DNA of 64,000 nucleotides, taken from Rhinopomastus cyanomelas. Taxonomy: Eukaryota > Chordata > Aves > Bucerotiformes > Rhinopomastidae. The stretch's first letter is position 1, and every line of letters begins with the position of its first letter. Of the stretch, positions 12,401 through 23,990 are shown in pieces. Both the position numbers and the translations under genes were made by a program. The stretch lies in NCBI GenBank assembly GCA_013400115.1, contig VXBP01004020.1, positions 227,097 through 291,096 on the forward strand, given 5' to 3'. Under the pieces are notes generated by a model. The model did not search any database. It was not told where the DNA came from and saw only the letters and a program-made list of their open reading frames with translations.

Positions 12401-13904
12401 GATATCAACTGACACATCTCCCTGTGTCAGAGAGGGAGATGATGCTCCCTGGGTCACTGTGGAGACTTCAGAGACCCAATATACAGTTAAGTTTCCTTTG
12501 GTGAAAGGAAGCTGCAAGACCCTCTTTCCTTTGTCTTTCAGACAGGTGCAGATTTAAGGAGCAGACGGCAGACTGGTAGTTAAAGCCTATAGTCCTTCCT
12601 TCTCTCATCAGCACTATCTGGTGTGACACATGAACTGGAAGAAAGTCCTGGCCACAGCCTCCAGTAGGTCAAGATAGCCTGCTGCTGGGCAGTAACTTTC
12701 CTAGAAGAATTCTGTACTGAAGACAACCCAGTAGATAACTTCAGGGACAGATGTATCCGCTGTACTCCATCAAAGAATTCCTATGTTGGATGCTGCAGTT
12801 CCTGAACGTAGCGAAGCTGAGTGCACTGAAAATTGTCATCTACCCAAGCCTATGGAACCTCTTGGTCTGTAAAAAAAACTACATGCTCAAGTTTCATGTA
12901 GAATATGGACAGGGATAGTGGCTTAAACAAAGAGATGCTTTTTGTCTCCCATGAAGTTTTAAGTTTTAAAACCAAACAATTAATCTGCCCTTTTCACTGT
13001 GGTGTGAACTATCAAGTTTAACCTATCCAGAGTTCTTTATAAATACAAAACGAAATCCCTGGTAAGATATTAACTGACAATTGTCGATGGGAAACATTTA
13101 CACATTCAGTTTAGAACTTCTATAAACTCGAAAGAGCTCTTTCCACTGTGGGAAACTTAACAGCAGCCTTGTGTAGCATATCCTCAGAGTCACTGCCTCA
13201 GTCTGCAGCTTGTACATCCTGAGACCTGTTTAATCTATTTTCTAGTGGTGTGAAAGGCTGGCAGTCCAACTCAAAAAAGCCCTGGTTAAACTCAGCACGC
13301 AGAACTTGATCGTGGCCTTTTCCTGCTGTACTTCTGCAGAACCACTGAGGCTTTTCCATTTCTCTGTATCCCCTGGGCATAGCCACCAATCTAATTTTCT
13401 ATGAAGAACTGGGGGAAAGTCCTGCCAGGCAGCTCTGTGGAAGTTGCCCAAGAAGTTTCAACACCCTATTCCTGGATGATACTCTCCCAGCCTCTAGTTG
13501 CCCTGCTTGGCTCCAGCTAGTCTGCAGATGCAGCATCGAAATACAATCAAGACAACATAACCTCCATACTGCTCCCTCCCCCTCTTATTTAGTGAAACAC
13601 AAACATATGCACTCCATAAATCTGTTTGTGAATGGCCTTGTGTTAAATGCTCAGCCAAAGCAATGGTTATCATTAAACAAATGATGACAACACTAGAGCG
13701 CAACACAAATTACATGCAGGACAAGAGCCTCAGCTGCATCGCTGCTTGCCCAGTGACATGAGGCTGATCGACACCAGTCCTTTGGGCTGGGTGCAATCAA
13801 CTAACTGCTATGAATCCAATGAGGAAGCCAGACTATCCTCCTCAAGAGCTCTTGCAGCTTGCTAAACTCTGAGTGAAATAAATGGCATTCTGTAATAATT
13901 GCAG
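9419..13904. other. AKT1-SIVA1 intergenic sequence, second part
   Basis: No gene, RNA gene or recognisable transposon was seen. There is a perfect short tandem duplication (gataaagggatta twice) near 11413-11440. The open frames of up to 112 codons look like chance. Confidence 0.45.
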
Positions 13905-14085
13905 ATGAACATTGGAACAGGCTGCCCAGGGAAGTGGTCGAGTCACCAACCTGGGACATATTTAGAAGGTGTGTAGATGTGACATTCAGGGGACAACATT
14001 TAGGTGCATAGGGACACGACAGTTGGCAGAACTAGGTTATAGGTTGAACTCTCAAAGTTTTCCTTCGAACTAAATGATCCTGTTA
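13905..14085 (+). mobile_element. CR1 LINE 3' end fragment
   Basis: It starts with attggaacaggctgcccagg, the CR1 ORF2 end and 3'UTR block in plus orientation, and runs to a degraded tail (ctaaatgatcctgtta). It is one of the few CR1 pieces on the plus strand. Confidence 0.75.
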
Positions 14086-14371
14086 TAGCAAATATTTCAA
14101 TAAACCTGGATCACAATCGAGACCTGATTCAGAGCTAAGCAGGCCAGAATAAAACAACTGAAATAAAAATACTGTCGGAGATCGTTTTAAATATAGACTG
14201 ACTCAAAAGCATATGAAGAGCAGTTCTGCTGCTGAGGCAAACTGTCTCAGCAGTGTGCCATAAGGAAAGTGTCAGAATAGTTTGCTGTAACAAATAAGCA
14301 CACTCAGCCCAGCCTACCGAATTGGTTTGGTATTCACGGCGAGTTCTCTCGTGCAATCCTGTACACAGATA

Positions 14372-14765
14372 CACAGATCATTAGGAGATGGAAGGGTCCT
14401 CCAGGAGTCCTCTAGTCCAACACCCCTGCTCAAGCAAAATCATAGAACCAAAGACAGGTTACAGAGAAACCCACCCAGATGGGTCATGAAAGTCTCCAGA
14501 GAAGGAGACTCCACAACCTCCTTTGGCAGCCTGTTCCAATGCCCAGTAACCCTTACAGTAAAGAATTTTTTTCTCAAGATGGAACATCTTGTGCTCCAGC
14601 TGACACCCATTGCCCCTTGTCCTATCATGGGTCACAAGTGAAAAGAGATTGTCTCTTCTTGACCCCCCCCCATCTTCATGTATGCTTACCCAGTGATGAA
14701 GTCCCCTTGTAACCTTCTGTGCAAGCTGAAAAGTCCCAGATCTCTCAACCTCTCCTGTTAAGGTA
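14372..14765 (-). mobile_element. CR1 LINE 3' end fragment
   Basis: The minus strand encodes a CR1 ORF2 C-terminal relic, with RVTGHWNRLPKEVVESP and then ETFMTHLGGFLCNLS, at 14440-14628. The 3'UTR and tail lie toward 14372. It is truncated upstream at about 14765. Confidence 0.85.
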
Positions 14766-16669
14766 GGTGATGCTATGAAACTTTTTAGAGCACGTGACCC
14801 TAAAACAAGGTATCAAAATAATGATCTTAAACTTATGTCACACTTTCCAAGGAGCTCGGTTCATAGCACTTTTGCCTGTGTGGTATCTGACCTGATTGTC
14901 AAAATCCATTCTTGCAGGGTGCTGCAGGGTACTATAACTTAAGTGATTCATGTGTGCAGCTGTTGGATCTGCTTGTTGGGTTGAGAAAAAGCGTACGGTG
15001 CCAAGTGCTGATCTAAGAGAACTCAGATCTCCATCAGCCACCTTGGCTCCGAGTAGTTACGGAACAGCAGATGGTAGCATGAGTTAAGCAAACTATTCCT
15101 CCACTCCAAATATGTTCTTGACGTTAAAAGCCTTGCAAGAACTGAAATGCTTGAGGAAACACAGAGAACAAGTGTTGAGGTTCCAGCTAGTTTTCCTGTC
15201 CAAGTGATGTATGCCACTAAACTTAAAAAGGGACTCTCATTTCTGACTGTCTCTGAAGCAGTCATTATTAGAGAAGTTTTCATCTAACTCGTAACACTAA
15301 TACTACTGACATTTCAGATGCAGCTCAAAGCATCAACTCTTGTGTGTTAAGCTGTGCTTGTACTGTAAAACACAACGGAAGGGAATAGCTGGCACTAAGG
15401 AAAAGATGGAAGAACCCCAAATCACCACAGTGCCACAAACAATACTTCTTAGTGTTAGTGTCAGCAGAAGTGCCCAAGCTCCTGCTCTCTATCAGTAACA
15501 TCAGAACAGAAGGAACGAAATCAGGACAAGATGTAAGGAAAAAGGATATAGCGATGGTCACAGACGCCAGGTTCTCTCATTTTCAGAGATGTGATGGCTC
15601 GCAGAACAATCTGGAGTTAAACCACTCGTCAGGAAATGAAATGAGGTTTAAGGGAAGTCGTTAAGCTGGCTTTCTTCTCTCAACAGTTTTCTGAGGAGAT
15701 CAAAATTTGCAGAGTGATTATGTGTTTTCAGTGTTACAGGTTTGCTGCAATTTCTCACTGCAGATCCAAGTTTACCCAAGCTCATTTTTAACATTGTTTA
15801 AAAAGACATGAAAATCCAGTTTGGGCCAGTAGATAACCTTGCTATCACAGAAAAATAAATCAGAACAATTAGACTGCTCGTTTAGTAAGGCTTCAGTGCA
15901 AAAAAGTGTGGGAGAAGCTTTTAAAATGAAACTTGCTTGAACTGAGATACATGAAGAAGCATTTCTTGTTGTATACCAGCTATTTGGTTGAAATTTTAGT
16001 TCTTTCTTTAGGCTCGGGAATCAATATTCTGGAAGTGCTGCACTCTACAGCAGAGCCCACCAAAACACTTCAGTTTCATCATATCAATAGTTCCAGCAGA
16101 GTAAACAGCATGTAAGAGTGGACCACATATCCTCCTACCAGTTCCTCATTTCTGACAGGCAGCAGTAATCAATATTTAGGAGAACTGAAGAATGCAGCAG
16201 GTCTAGAGTGCTTAAGTGTTTTGACAACCCTAAGTGTAGTCAAAAGCACCATCCATGAACACACAGCCTTGAAATCCCAAGGAAATTGTAAAACACTTGT
16301 GCTTTGGACATTCTGGCAGCCTCATCTGTGAGCTGAGTATCACCAGACTTCCTGTCCCATAGAGTTGTCTTTCTGCATTACAGGGTCTTCAGGACATAAG
16401 TCCAGGAGTCCTCCTGCCAGCCTTCTTCCGTGGTTTGCTTGAGGCTCCTGCGCTGCCGCTTTTTGAGTACTGACCAACCAGTATCACCCAAGGACTGGCT
16501 ACAGGTCTGCTTTCTCCCATTTTCCAGGTCACTAGCAGAGACATGAGACAGCAATAAAAACCCCTGAGCAACACCACTGCTAATCTGCAGTGGGTTGGTT
16601 TAGCCCTCCCTGTCACAGCTCAGCAAAGCTTCTACCCTCGTTATGGTTCATCTGTCCAGACCACACCTC
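14766..16669. other. Intergenic sequence without recognised features
   Basis: No gene or transposon could be supported in this stretch. The open frames are short and overlap on both strands. Confidence 0.4.
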
Positions 16670-17090
16670 TCCAACAGAGCTTCCACAGCAGTGCTTTCAG
16701 GAAGTTTGTTGAAAGCCTTGCTAACATCAAGGTGAATGACATGACCTTCTCTATTCTCACCTGGTGCTGCTCACCTCCTCAGAAAAGGCAGTTGGCTCAG
16801 CCAGGCCATCGATCAATCTTTGTTGACAGTTCCCAGCTATGTTCTTACCCATCTCGTGCCTCAATGTAGTGCCAGACAGTATTTGTGAGGATTCACGCGA
16901 CAATCTTCCTGCAGACTGAGGACAGGCTGATCAGCCAGTAATTCTTCAAATAGTTCTCTTCAAAGAGTGGCAACAACCTTCACCTTTTCTCAGCCCTCGG
17001 GACTAGCCAGCAGTTGCCAGTGCCATGCAGCAGTGAGGGACAGCAGCCACTTACTGACGATTGACAGCTTTGTCTTTGTAGACAGCAAAA
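16670..17090 (-). mobile_element. Old CR1 LINE fragment from the reverse-transcriptase region
   Basis: Blocks such as gaaagccttgctaacatcaaggt and gactgaggacaggctgatcagccagtaattc correspond in order to the CR1 reverse-transcriptase coding region on the minus strand. It is strongly diverged and its edges are approximate. Confidence 0.55.
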
Positions 17091-18252
17091 CAGTCCATTC
17101 TGAATTTCAGGCTCTGTTTTCTGAATGGTCAAATGTACTTTGGATAAAGCATTCTAGTTTATAAACATTTGGTTTGGGCCTACATGTTTGTGAGGAGATA
17201 TTTTAAGACACCCCCTTTCCCAAAGTAGCAGTCCAGTTAAGAGGGCAACGTGGCTAGCAACCGAAACAAATCTAACGAAGCGGTGCCACCGTGTGGCTAC
17301 AACGTGAAACGCCTACCGAGAAGGTGATGGTTGGTTACGCCGACATCTCTCTCCAATCGGTTCCAAGTGAACGCTCACCCAAGGAGCTGGTGAGCGTTTT
17401 CAGAACTTACATGCAAGCTGAAGAGCAGGTGAGTGCAGAGCGGGTCAAGCCACTCCTGGTGACAGTGGTGGATAGCGACTCTGCAGTGCCAGCTGGCAAG
17501 TGGACATATGGTCCCACTACCAAGAACTGTATTTGTGAGGGAAAGAAACAGAAAAACATCCATACCTTGGAGGGTAATGGGGACAGAACAAATAAGTAGG
17601 GGACCATGATTTCAACTATTATTTCTGCAGTAAAACAACAGAAGAAAATACAATTCACTAAATACTAAAGGAAAACTTAGCTTCCCTCTGAGGTTTCTCC
17701 TGAAGGAGAAACCAGAGTAACAGAAGCCCAGAATGCACAATGCTAGCCAACATTGTTAAAGCTTGTGTGACAGTGGTGGCAGTTCAAAGTGCAACCAGTG
17801 TAAGGTGTTTCGGTTTGTGTAGAAGTGACATGTCTGTACCTTGATGCCAGTGGAAGAAACAGCACAAGGAAACTCAACGTTGGGGTGACCACGGACCCTC
17901 TGGCATTGCCTGATTTTGAGCAAAACACTGTGGAAAGATGCTGTCTTGGAAGAGCTTCTCATCAACTCTCTCGCTTCACATTCGCAAAGCTGTTGCAGTG
18001 GTTTTGTTCTGCCCCTTGCCAGAGTTCTTCTGGGGGGGGGGGGGGGCTGAGGCTTGCCTCCCTCTGCTTGGGCAGCCCCACAAATTTCTGCAGATCTAAG
18101 CTTAGTGTGGTAAATAGTAAACCATTGCATGGAACACAGGACAAGCTTGATGAACAATCTGCACAGATAAACTGTCACACTATACACTAACTGGAGCTCC
18201 CCCAAGGACTGAGGGCTTCCTATCTAGGTAGTCAGCACTACTGGAATCCAGA
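17091..18252. other. Intergenic segment with CpG-dense islet and G15 run
   Basis: The segment 17246-17480 holds about 15 CpG, a perfect 10-bp inverted repeat (17370-17379 with 17389-17398), a CAG/GTGAGT splice-donor-like word near 17428 and an open frame of 102 codons (17291-17599). A run of 15 G is at 18032-18046. No known gene is recognised. The segment could be an unannotated exon or enhancer, but nothing proves it. Confidence 0.35.
17370..17398. repeat. Perfect 10-bp inverted repeat with 9-base loop
   Basis: AACGCTCACC at 17370-17379 is the exact reverse complement of GGTGAGCGTT at 17389-17398, with the loop caaggagct between them. It lies inside the CpG-dense islet. Confidence 0.7.
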
Positions 18253-18542
18253 TCATACAATCATTTAGGTTTGAAAAGACTTTTAGGATCGAGTCAAACC
18301 ATTAATCCATCTGTACCAAGACCACTGCTAAACCACGTCCCTAAGCTCCAAATCCACACCACCTTTAAAAAACTTTTAAACACGTCCAAGGTTAGAGTTA
18401 CTATAATTTAACCCCTCCCTGGGCAGCCTGTTCCAAAGTCTGATGATCCTTTTAATGAAGAAGTTTATCCTAACCTGAACTTCCCCTGGTACAACGTGAG
18501 GCCGTTTCTTCTTGTCCTGTTGCTTGTTGTGAGAAGAGACAA
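18253..18542 (-). mobile_element. CR1 LINE 3' end fragment (diverged subfamily)
   Basis: It begins with a tail-type sequence (atacaatcatttaggtttg), then the tcaaaccattaatccat and gggcagcctgttccaaagtctgatgatcc blocks of a CR1 3' end in minus orientation. The same subfamily pattern is seen at 25627-25935. Confidence 0.75.
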
Positions 18543-21286
18543 AAGGAAGGTGAGAGTGGGACAAATAGCTCTGCGTTGCATGGTGTGCCATGATGAAACA
18601 GTATTACAACCAACCAGCACTTGGGAAGGAGCACTGTGTGTAAGTCTGCACACACACAGCACAGGGGTGAGTTTAAAATCAGTTGAGTTTTGCTATGATT
18701 CAGTTTTTCAATCGAATCTGATTTTGTCAAAACACAAACTCATCATGAAACTACTAACAGGGTCCTGAATGGTGAAAGAGAGGAGTTTGTGGCATTGTGT
18801 GCACAGTGCTGGCATTCACTGTTGTCTAACCCATCACCCAAAGGCTAGATGTGTGTTGTCAGAAGTACCAAAACAAACCCTTCCTGTAGGCAACACAAGT
18901 ATTAAACAATCCCCAGTCCTGCCTCTCCCCTTGCTCATCTAAGAACTGCAGGTCTAGAGCAGGAACTTTTTTTCAATTATATATATTTGAGACTTCTGAG
19001 AGGCAGAAGCACACAATAAGCAGTTTTTCACACCCTCTGAAGCCAAGGAGGCAAGTGAACCAGTACCCTGAAACACATTTCTTATACACATGAGGCACCA
19101 CCCCTGTGCAAGAGCTGACCACCCTGTTCTGCCCCACTCTTCCCAGCCTCTAACCTTTCTCTTCCAGCCGTCCTGCTTTTTTCCTCTTCCAGTTCTTCAC
19201 TCTGCATCAGGTACCTGTCCTAAGGAAGAGCCCAGGTGACACGCTACAGAATAAAAAAATAAGAACTTTAAGCCATGAAATCCTCATAAAATTTTTACAG
19301 AGGACAGCTTCCTATGAAATGCAGCAGTGTCTAAATGAGCCAACAAACCCCATATCTATCAACTGCTTGGAAACCCAAATCATTTGTAAACAACATGTCT
19401 CATCTCCCCAGGAGCCTAGAAGCAAAACAGTATCTTCAGTCTCTCACTCTCAGGAGAGAATGAGAAAAAGCAGACACACGCTTAAAGGCTTCAGTCTGAA
19501 AAAATATGCTCAGCCAAAAGCCACTTCTGTTTACTGCTCAAAGCTTCACGTGAAACAAAGCCAAATTTTAAAATTCTTCCCTAAAGCTAGCATTGCAATC
19601 CAGTAGCCCACAGATTCTTCCCATTCATAAAGCTCAGTTGTGTGTTTTAAAATGATGACCACACGAACATTTTCCTGCCCTACGACAGCTGGAAGCACAC
19701 CCAAGATCTCCTGGTCACTTGACCTAATCCAGTAGTTCTGGAAAGGGAGACAATGCTGTGGAATCACTGCACACACTGACCAGTGCAGTCACCACCAGTT
19801 CACCTGGCTGACTTGGATATATTTTGATTTTGGGGTAAAGATAAGTTTTCTAATTTAAGACGCACTGCTCACAGTTGGGACTGGAATTAAGAGCTAGTAG
19901 ACTCCTGTTTTAATCAGCTACAGAAGAAAAACCCAGCCCACTGAGTGCACAGGTAGTGACCCACCCCCACCACAACAACTTCAAGGGCACAGACGCTCTT
20001 CAGTTGCCTCTCCATGGTTACGCGAAGCATTGCACCGGGCTCGCACCTCATTGTGGCTCAAGTAACAGACATCATGCAGCTATGAAGAACTGCAGCTGCC
20101 ACCACCGTGGCCTTCGCTGAAGCATTGTGTGTTCTGTTTGTTGAGCTGTGTTGCAGGATAGGCTACAATTTGTAGCAATTAAACTCAGCACGGACTTTGA
20201 AGTGATGGCAAAACGAATTTTTTTTTTTTTTTTTAAAGCTCTTCGTCTTAATAATAGTAATAAATCTCCTCTCTTCTTCTTCTTTTATATATTTTGTTAT
20301 CAGTATGAGATAGGCTTGGCTTAACATTATTGGTTACGATAACATTACCTAATTTTTACTCTTAAGACTTATTGGTTACTTGGTGTCTACAGAAAGGTAA
20401 AAAAGTAAAATGCCTAAAAGCAAGCAAGCGAGAGCAAGTATCAAAACAATGCATTCCTGAGTCTCCAGCTTCCCGTGGTTATCTCTGTCCAAGTCCAGAG
20501 CCTGCGAGCCTGCTTTTAAGAAAATCAGAAAGCTGCGCAGGCTGCTCTCCCACAGAGCTGCGGTACTGTGGTAGTCGTGTACCGGGTCAGTGGCATGTCA
20601 AACTGCCAGAGAGACACATTCTCACAAGACAGAAGTGTCTGAACTTGCATTGCGAGGCCCTCTGAAGTCCTTCAAACAGAAACAGCTAGAGTGGAGAGGA
20701 AGAAGTAAAAAAAGGTACTGCGTGCAAAACATACTCATCACAGTTGAAGAGGCTGGAAAGCACAAACAGCAGACTTTGCTCTAGGAATTCAGGGCAACTG
20801 GTCTGGGAAACAGAGCATTAGCTATGAGAGCCATGAGATTTTCTTCTTTCTCTCAAATCCCTTTTCCTTACAGTTTGAAATCAGCCACCTTACTCACCAT
20901 TTTCCTGAGGTAAAGACCACTGTAGTTTTGTCGTGCAGATAGCTGGTTTGCAGGACGAGGTCTGGTGTTTATCACCAATACTAAGCAAACTGGTCGCTGC
21001 AGTAACACCCAGGAAAATGAGGAATGAGCACCTTGTACGAAGACGTACACTTGAGCACCGACCACTTCATGAGCTATTTTTGAGTGAGCATTCAAAACAA
21101 TGCAAAGTCTACACTGTAGACTATAAAAACTTATAAAAACAATCTGTTCTCCAGGAAGGAACCTGCAAAATTAGTCTTTGAACTTGACTATTGGGAAAAG
21201 TTTTCCCCTCCAAGTCTGGTGTACCATTGCCCTTTCTATGAAAGTTACAATGGAGCAAACAACGCACACCCCTCAGGCTGACAGTA
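18543..21286. other. Intergenic sequence without recognised genes
   Basis: A run of 17 T lies at 20218-20234. A slightly CpG-richer patch lies near 19985-20060. No gene family is recognised in the open frames, the longest being 97 codons. Confidence 0.4.
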
Positions 21287-21745
21287 ATCATAGAATGGTT
21301 TGCACTGGAAGGAACCTTCAAAGGTCATCTAGCTCCAATCCTCTATCTCAGACAGAGACATCTTCCACTAGACCAGGTTGCTCAAAGCCCCATCCAACCT
21401 GGCCTTGAACTTCCTGGGACGAAGCACCCGGAACATTTCTCGGCAACCTGTTCCAGCATCTCACCACTCTCACAGTAAATTAATGTTTTCCAATATCTAA
21501 TCTGAATCCATCCTTTCAGTTTAAAACTCTTACCTCTTGTCCTTTCACTATACTCTCTGGCAGAGTCCCCCTTCAGCCTTCCTGTAGCCTCCTTTAAGTA
21601 CTGGAAGGCCTGTATAAGGAGGCCTCTTCCCCAGGTTAAAAATCCCTAAACTCTCTTAGTGAGGCCTCATAAGGAAGGTGCTCCAGCTGCTTGATCATCT
21701 TCATGGACTCCTCTGGACCCACTCAAGCAGGTCCATGTCTTTCGT
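21287..21745 (-). mobile_element. CR1 LINE 3' end fragment
   Basis: The tail atagaatggtttgcactggaaggaac at 21290 is followed by CR1 blocks (caacctggccttgaac, ctcttgtcctttcac, gtactggaaggcc) reading as the 3' portion on the minus strand. It is truncated near 21745. Confidence 0.8.
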
Positions 21746-22117
21746 CTGCTGGGGTTTCATAATCATGTTTCTGACAGTTCAAAACAAAGAAAAAACAACA
21801 AAAAAACCCAGAAAGCAGACCCTTCTGTCTTCTGAAGGCTTTGGAAAAGCCTTCAGACCTGGCTGATCTTTCTAGTCACTCTCAAAGAAAATATGTGTCC
21901 AGAATACATTTACACTCACCTGAAAGCACAAAAGGATCAAGTGATTTCTATGCTGACCCCACAAAAGTGTGTCCTAACACAAGCAACAAGGGGAGAGACA
22001 CTGGATAGATATTCTGAATTCGGTGTCATATATGGCATACCAGGTTAGAGTATCATAAAGTGGCCCCTTCCAGCTAGGAATATCATAACCAGGGAAAAGG
22101 AGAAAGTTGACTCAAAA
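21746..22117. other. Short intergenic gap before the SIVA1 3' end
   Basis: Nothing recognisable was seen apart from a short A-rich stretch (21781-21807). Confidence 0.4.
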
Positions 22118-22291
22118 TAAGCCTTAAAATATAAAAGTTTATTTAGCTACAATATTAAAAAGTACAATATAAAGATATAAAACATAGACACTTCATCATT
22201 AATTCACATGCTAAAAGGATCAATTGACCGGCCGTAAGGAGAAGATTTAATGACATTTACGGACATCTTGGTCATAAAGATCGTTCAAGCG
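22118..22291 (-). other. SIVA1: SIVA1 3' untranslated region
   Basis: About 170 nt lie between the SIVA1 stop (22292-22294) and the expected cleavage site. AATAAA on the minus strand (22138-22143) is the only canonical signal in it. Confidence 0.65.
22138..22143 (-). promoter_or_regulatory. SIVA1: SIVA1 poly(A) signal AATAAA
   Basis: Forward tttatt reads AATAAA on the minus strand, about 150 nt after the SIVA1 stop codon. Confidence 0.65.
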
Positions 22292-22349
22292 TCAGACTTC
22301 AAACATTGAACAACCATTGCAGAGAACCTGCTCTCCCACATCACTGTAA
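22292..22349 (-). CDS. SIVA1: SIVA1 exon 4 (last coding)
   Basis: This exon has 58 nt after acceptor tttccccag. It completes an Asp codon, reads YSDVGEQVLCNGCSMFEV and stops at TGA (22292-22294). Confidence 0.93.
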
Positions 22350-23869
22350 CTGGGGAAAGAAGAAACCAAAAGACACAAAGTCAGTGTGTTTGCCGTTTCT
22401 GGCACACAATAAATACCATCCCACGGCACTATCAGCTGTAACGACAGGCCTCTCACACAGTGCACTCAATCCTTCTCTGTATCACAGAACTGTTAGCAAC
22501 GATGGCAAACGCTTCAGATTACTCCTCTAGGGCACACTCATTTATCACTGGCCACCATAACATATAGCTGAGGGGAAAGCGAGAGGAGTTTTCACCTCCT
22601 AGAACAGGGGTCCTCAAACCCTGGCCCGCGGGTCCACCGGTATTCCCCCCACCCCGTGCTCCTGAGCGGCCGCAGTTCGCCACTTCCTCCTGAGGCTGAG
22701 GCCGGTGGCTCCGACCCCCAACACTGTCCGAGGACAGGGGACCGGCCCCATGTTTTCAAAGTCTGAGGACCCCTGTCCTAGAACGTTTAAATGAGAAGCT
22801 AAACTAGACTTGCAGTGAGAGTGATTCACGGACATTTCACTTTTTGTGTTTCAGGCTGTTTTGCTGCTGCTAATGCAACGTGAGAAGAGTTCAAAGTGTT
22901 TTATCTGGGTGAGCTAGATACTTGTTTAGTCTTCACATGCTACAGCTGACTTTCAGGGCACACGTAATCAAAATAAGCTCGGAAATTCCAGAGGCACTTA
23001 CTCGGTAGTGGAGCACAAAGCGCAGGTGACTGCGTTACAGCAGCTGCAGAGCCTGCTGCAACTCTGGCAGACAGACCGGTCGCACTGCGTGCACAGCTCC
23101 TTGACATCGGCAGTCCTGACACACGACGAACAGGCTTTGGAAACGCCCGCGGGTGGAGCTGCTCGGGGTAAAAACGTAGTTAGGAGAGTATTTACAACAT
23201 AAAAGCGAAAGCACCAGCCGCCCCCGGAGCGGCAAAGCCGCCGGTACCTCCGTTCGGCACCACAGCTACAGACGGCTGCACGTCGCTGAACGCTCGCAGG
23301 CACCGGAACAGTGCCCGCGGCTCAGGGCCTGCCTGGACCTTCTGCCCAGCGCGGGGACCGATCTAACCCTTCCTCTAAAGAAACAGCCAGCACAGTGAGT
23401 CGCTCACCCCTCTCGGCGGCTGCGGGGCTCCTCCGCAGCTTCCCGTCGTGTCCTATGAGCAGTTGTTCGCTCCAGCGGCACCCGGCGCTGCCGCCCGAGG
23501 CCCCCCCAACCTCCTGGGTCTCCCCAGGAGCCCGGGTCGGCCCTGGCGGCGGGGACTGGCAGCCGGAGAGCCGAGCCCCCTCCATGTAGGCCTGGGCTCC
23601 CTTGAAGAGCAGCCGCCGGGTCCTCTCTGGCGGCGGGAAAGCAAAGCAGCGTTAGGGGCGGCCCCCCAGCCTTGGCCCCGGCGCCAGCAGCGAGGCAGCC
23701 GGCGGACACAGGCGGTTCTCCCTCCCGCCTTCCCTCCAGCGGCCGCCTCACCGAACACCTCCCGCCGGTACTCGTGGCCCCGCACACCGCAGCACAGCTC
23801 CCGCAGCCCCACGCGGGTCTTCAGCTGGAGCGGAGCCGCCTCCCCGAAGGGGTAGGAGCGCTTCGGCAT
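22292..23869 (-). CDS. SIVA1: Apoptosis regulatory protein SIVA1 (complete, four exons)
   Basis: SIVA1 is a small pro-apoptotic adaptor that binds the tail of CD27 and other partners. Minus-strand exons 23752-23869, 23408-23626, 23002-23158 and 22292-22349 join in phase to 552 nt, giving 183 residues; human SIVA1 is 175 residues from memory. The start MPKRSYPF and segments APLQLKTRVGLREL and RRLLFKGAQAYMEGARL match the conserved N-terminal half. A G/P-rich linker then leads to the conserved QLLIGHDGKLRR. The C-terminal ~60 residues carry 13 cysteines (CSSC, CTQC, CQSC, CSCC, CALC, CNGC patterns), the zinc-binding B-box-like end, finishing in SMFEV. Introns have GTGAGG, GTGAGC and GTAAGT donors. 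The first ATG lies in a CpG island. It converges with AKT1 and is tandem with ADSS1. The linker differs most from mammals. A 171-bp hAT element sits in intron 3. Confidence 0.95.
22605..22775. mobile_element. Non-autonomous hAT-type DNA transposon (171 bp) in SIVA1 intron 3
   Basis: Terminal inverted repeats are CAGGGGTCCTCAAACC on the left and, on the right, the reverse complement of CAGGGGTCCTCAGACT. The element is flanked by perfect 8-bp duplications TCCTAGAA (22597-22604 and 22776-22783). The 8-bp duplication and CAGGGG termini are typical of hAT elements. The interior is GC-rich with no coding capacity. It shares internal words with the element at 24469-24771. Confidence 0.85.
23002..23158 (-). 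CDS. SIVA1: SIVA1 exon 3 (cysteine-rich)
   Basis: This exon has 157 nt from acceptor gagcag to donor GTAAGT and encodes PPAGVSKACSSCVRTADV and then the series of CxxC pairs. Confidence 0.95.
23408..23626 (-). CDS. SIVA1: SIVA1 exon 2
   Basis: This exon has 219 nt between acceptor gccgccag and donor GTGAGC, with phase 1 at both ends. It encodes RTRRLLFKGAQAYMEGARL, a proline/glycine-rich linker and LLIGHDGKLRR. A TTTCCCGCC word (E2F-like) overlaps the acceptor tract at 23632-23640. Confidence 0.93.
23752..23869 (-). CDS. SIVA1: SIVA1 exon 1 (coding)
   Basis: This exon has 118 nt from the ATG at 23869 to the donor GTGAGG and encodes residues 1-39 plus one base. MPKRSYPF at the N-terminus is the family start. 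Confidence 0.95.
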
Positions 23870-23990
23870 GGCGGGGCCCGGCCCGGCACCGCCTCCAGCG
23901 GAACCGCCATCCCGGAACCGCCTTCGCGGGGCGGGGCCGGCTCAGGCCCTGGTGGGAAAGGCCCGGCGGGACAAGGAGGGGAGACTTGGG

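Larger units (their letters stand above)
23130..23990. promoter_or_regulatory. SIVA1: CpG island / SIVA1 promoter region
   Basis: GC-rich, CpG-rich sequence covers SIVA1 exons 1-3 and the upstream ~120 bp, with GC boxes (ggggcggggcc near 23928-23940). No TATA box is placed convincingly. The abundant open frames on both strands here are a by-product of GC content. Confidence 0.7.

Noticed and set aside
17756..18205. 149-codon minus-strand frame with a proline run
   Set aside because: The proline run is the G15 homopolymer read in reverse. No family is recognised and a second frame on the other strand is equally open.
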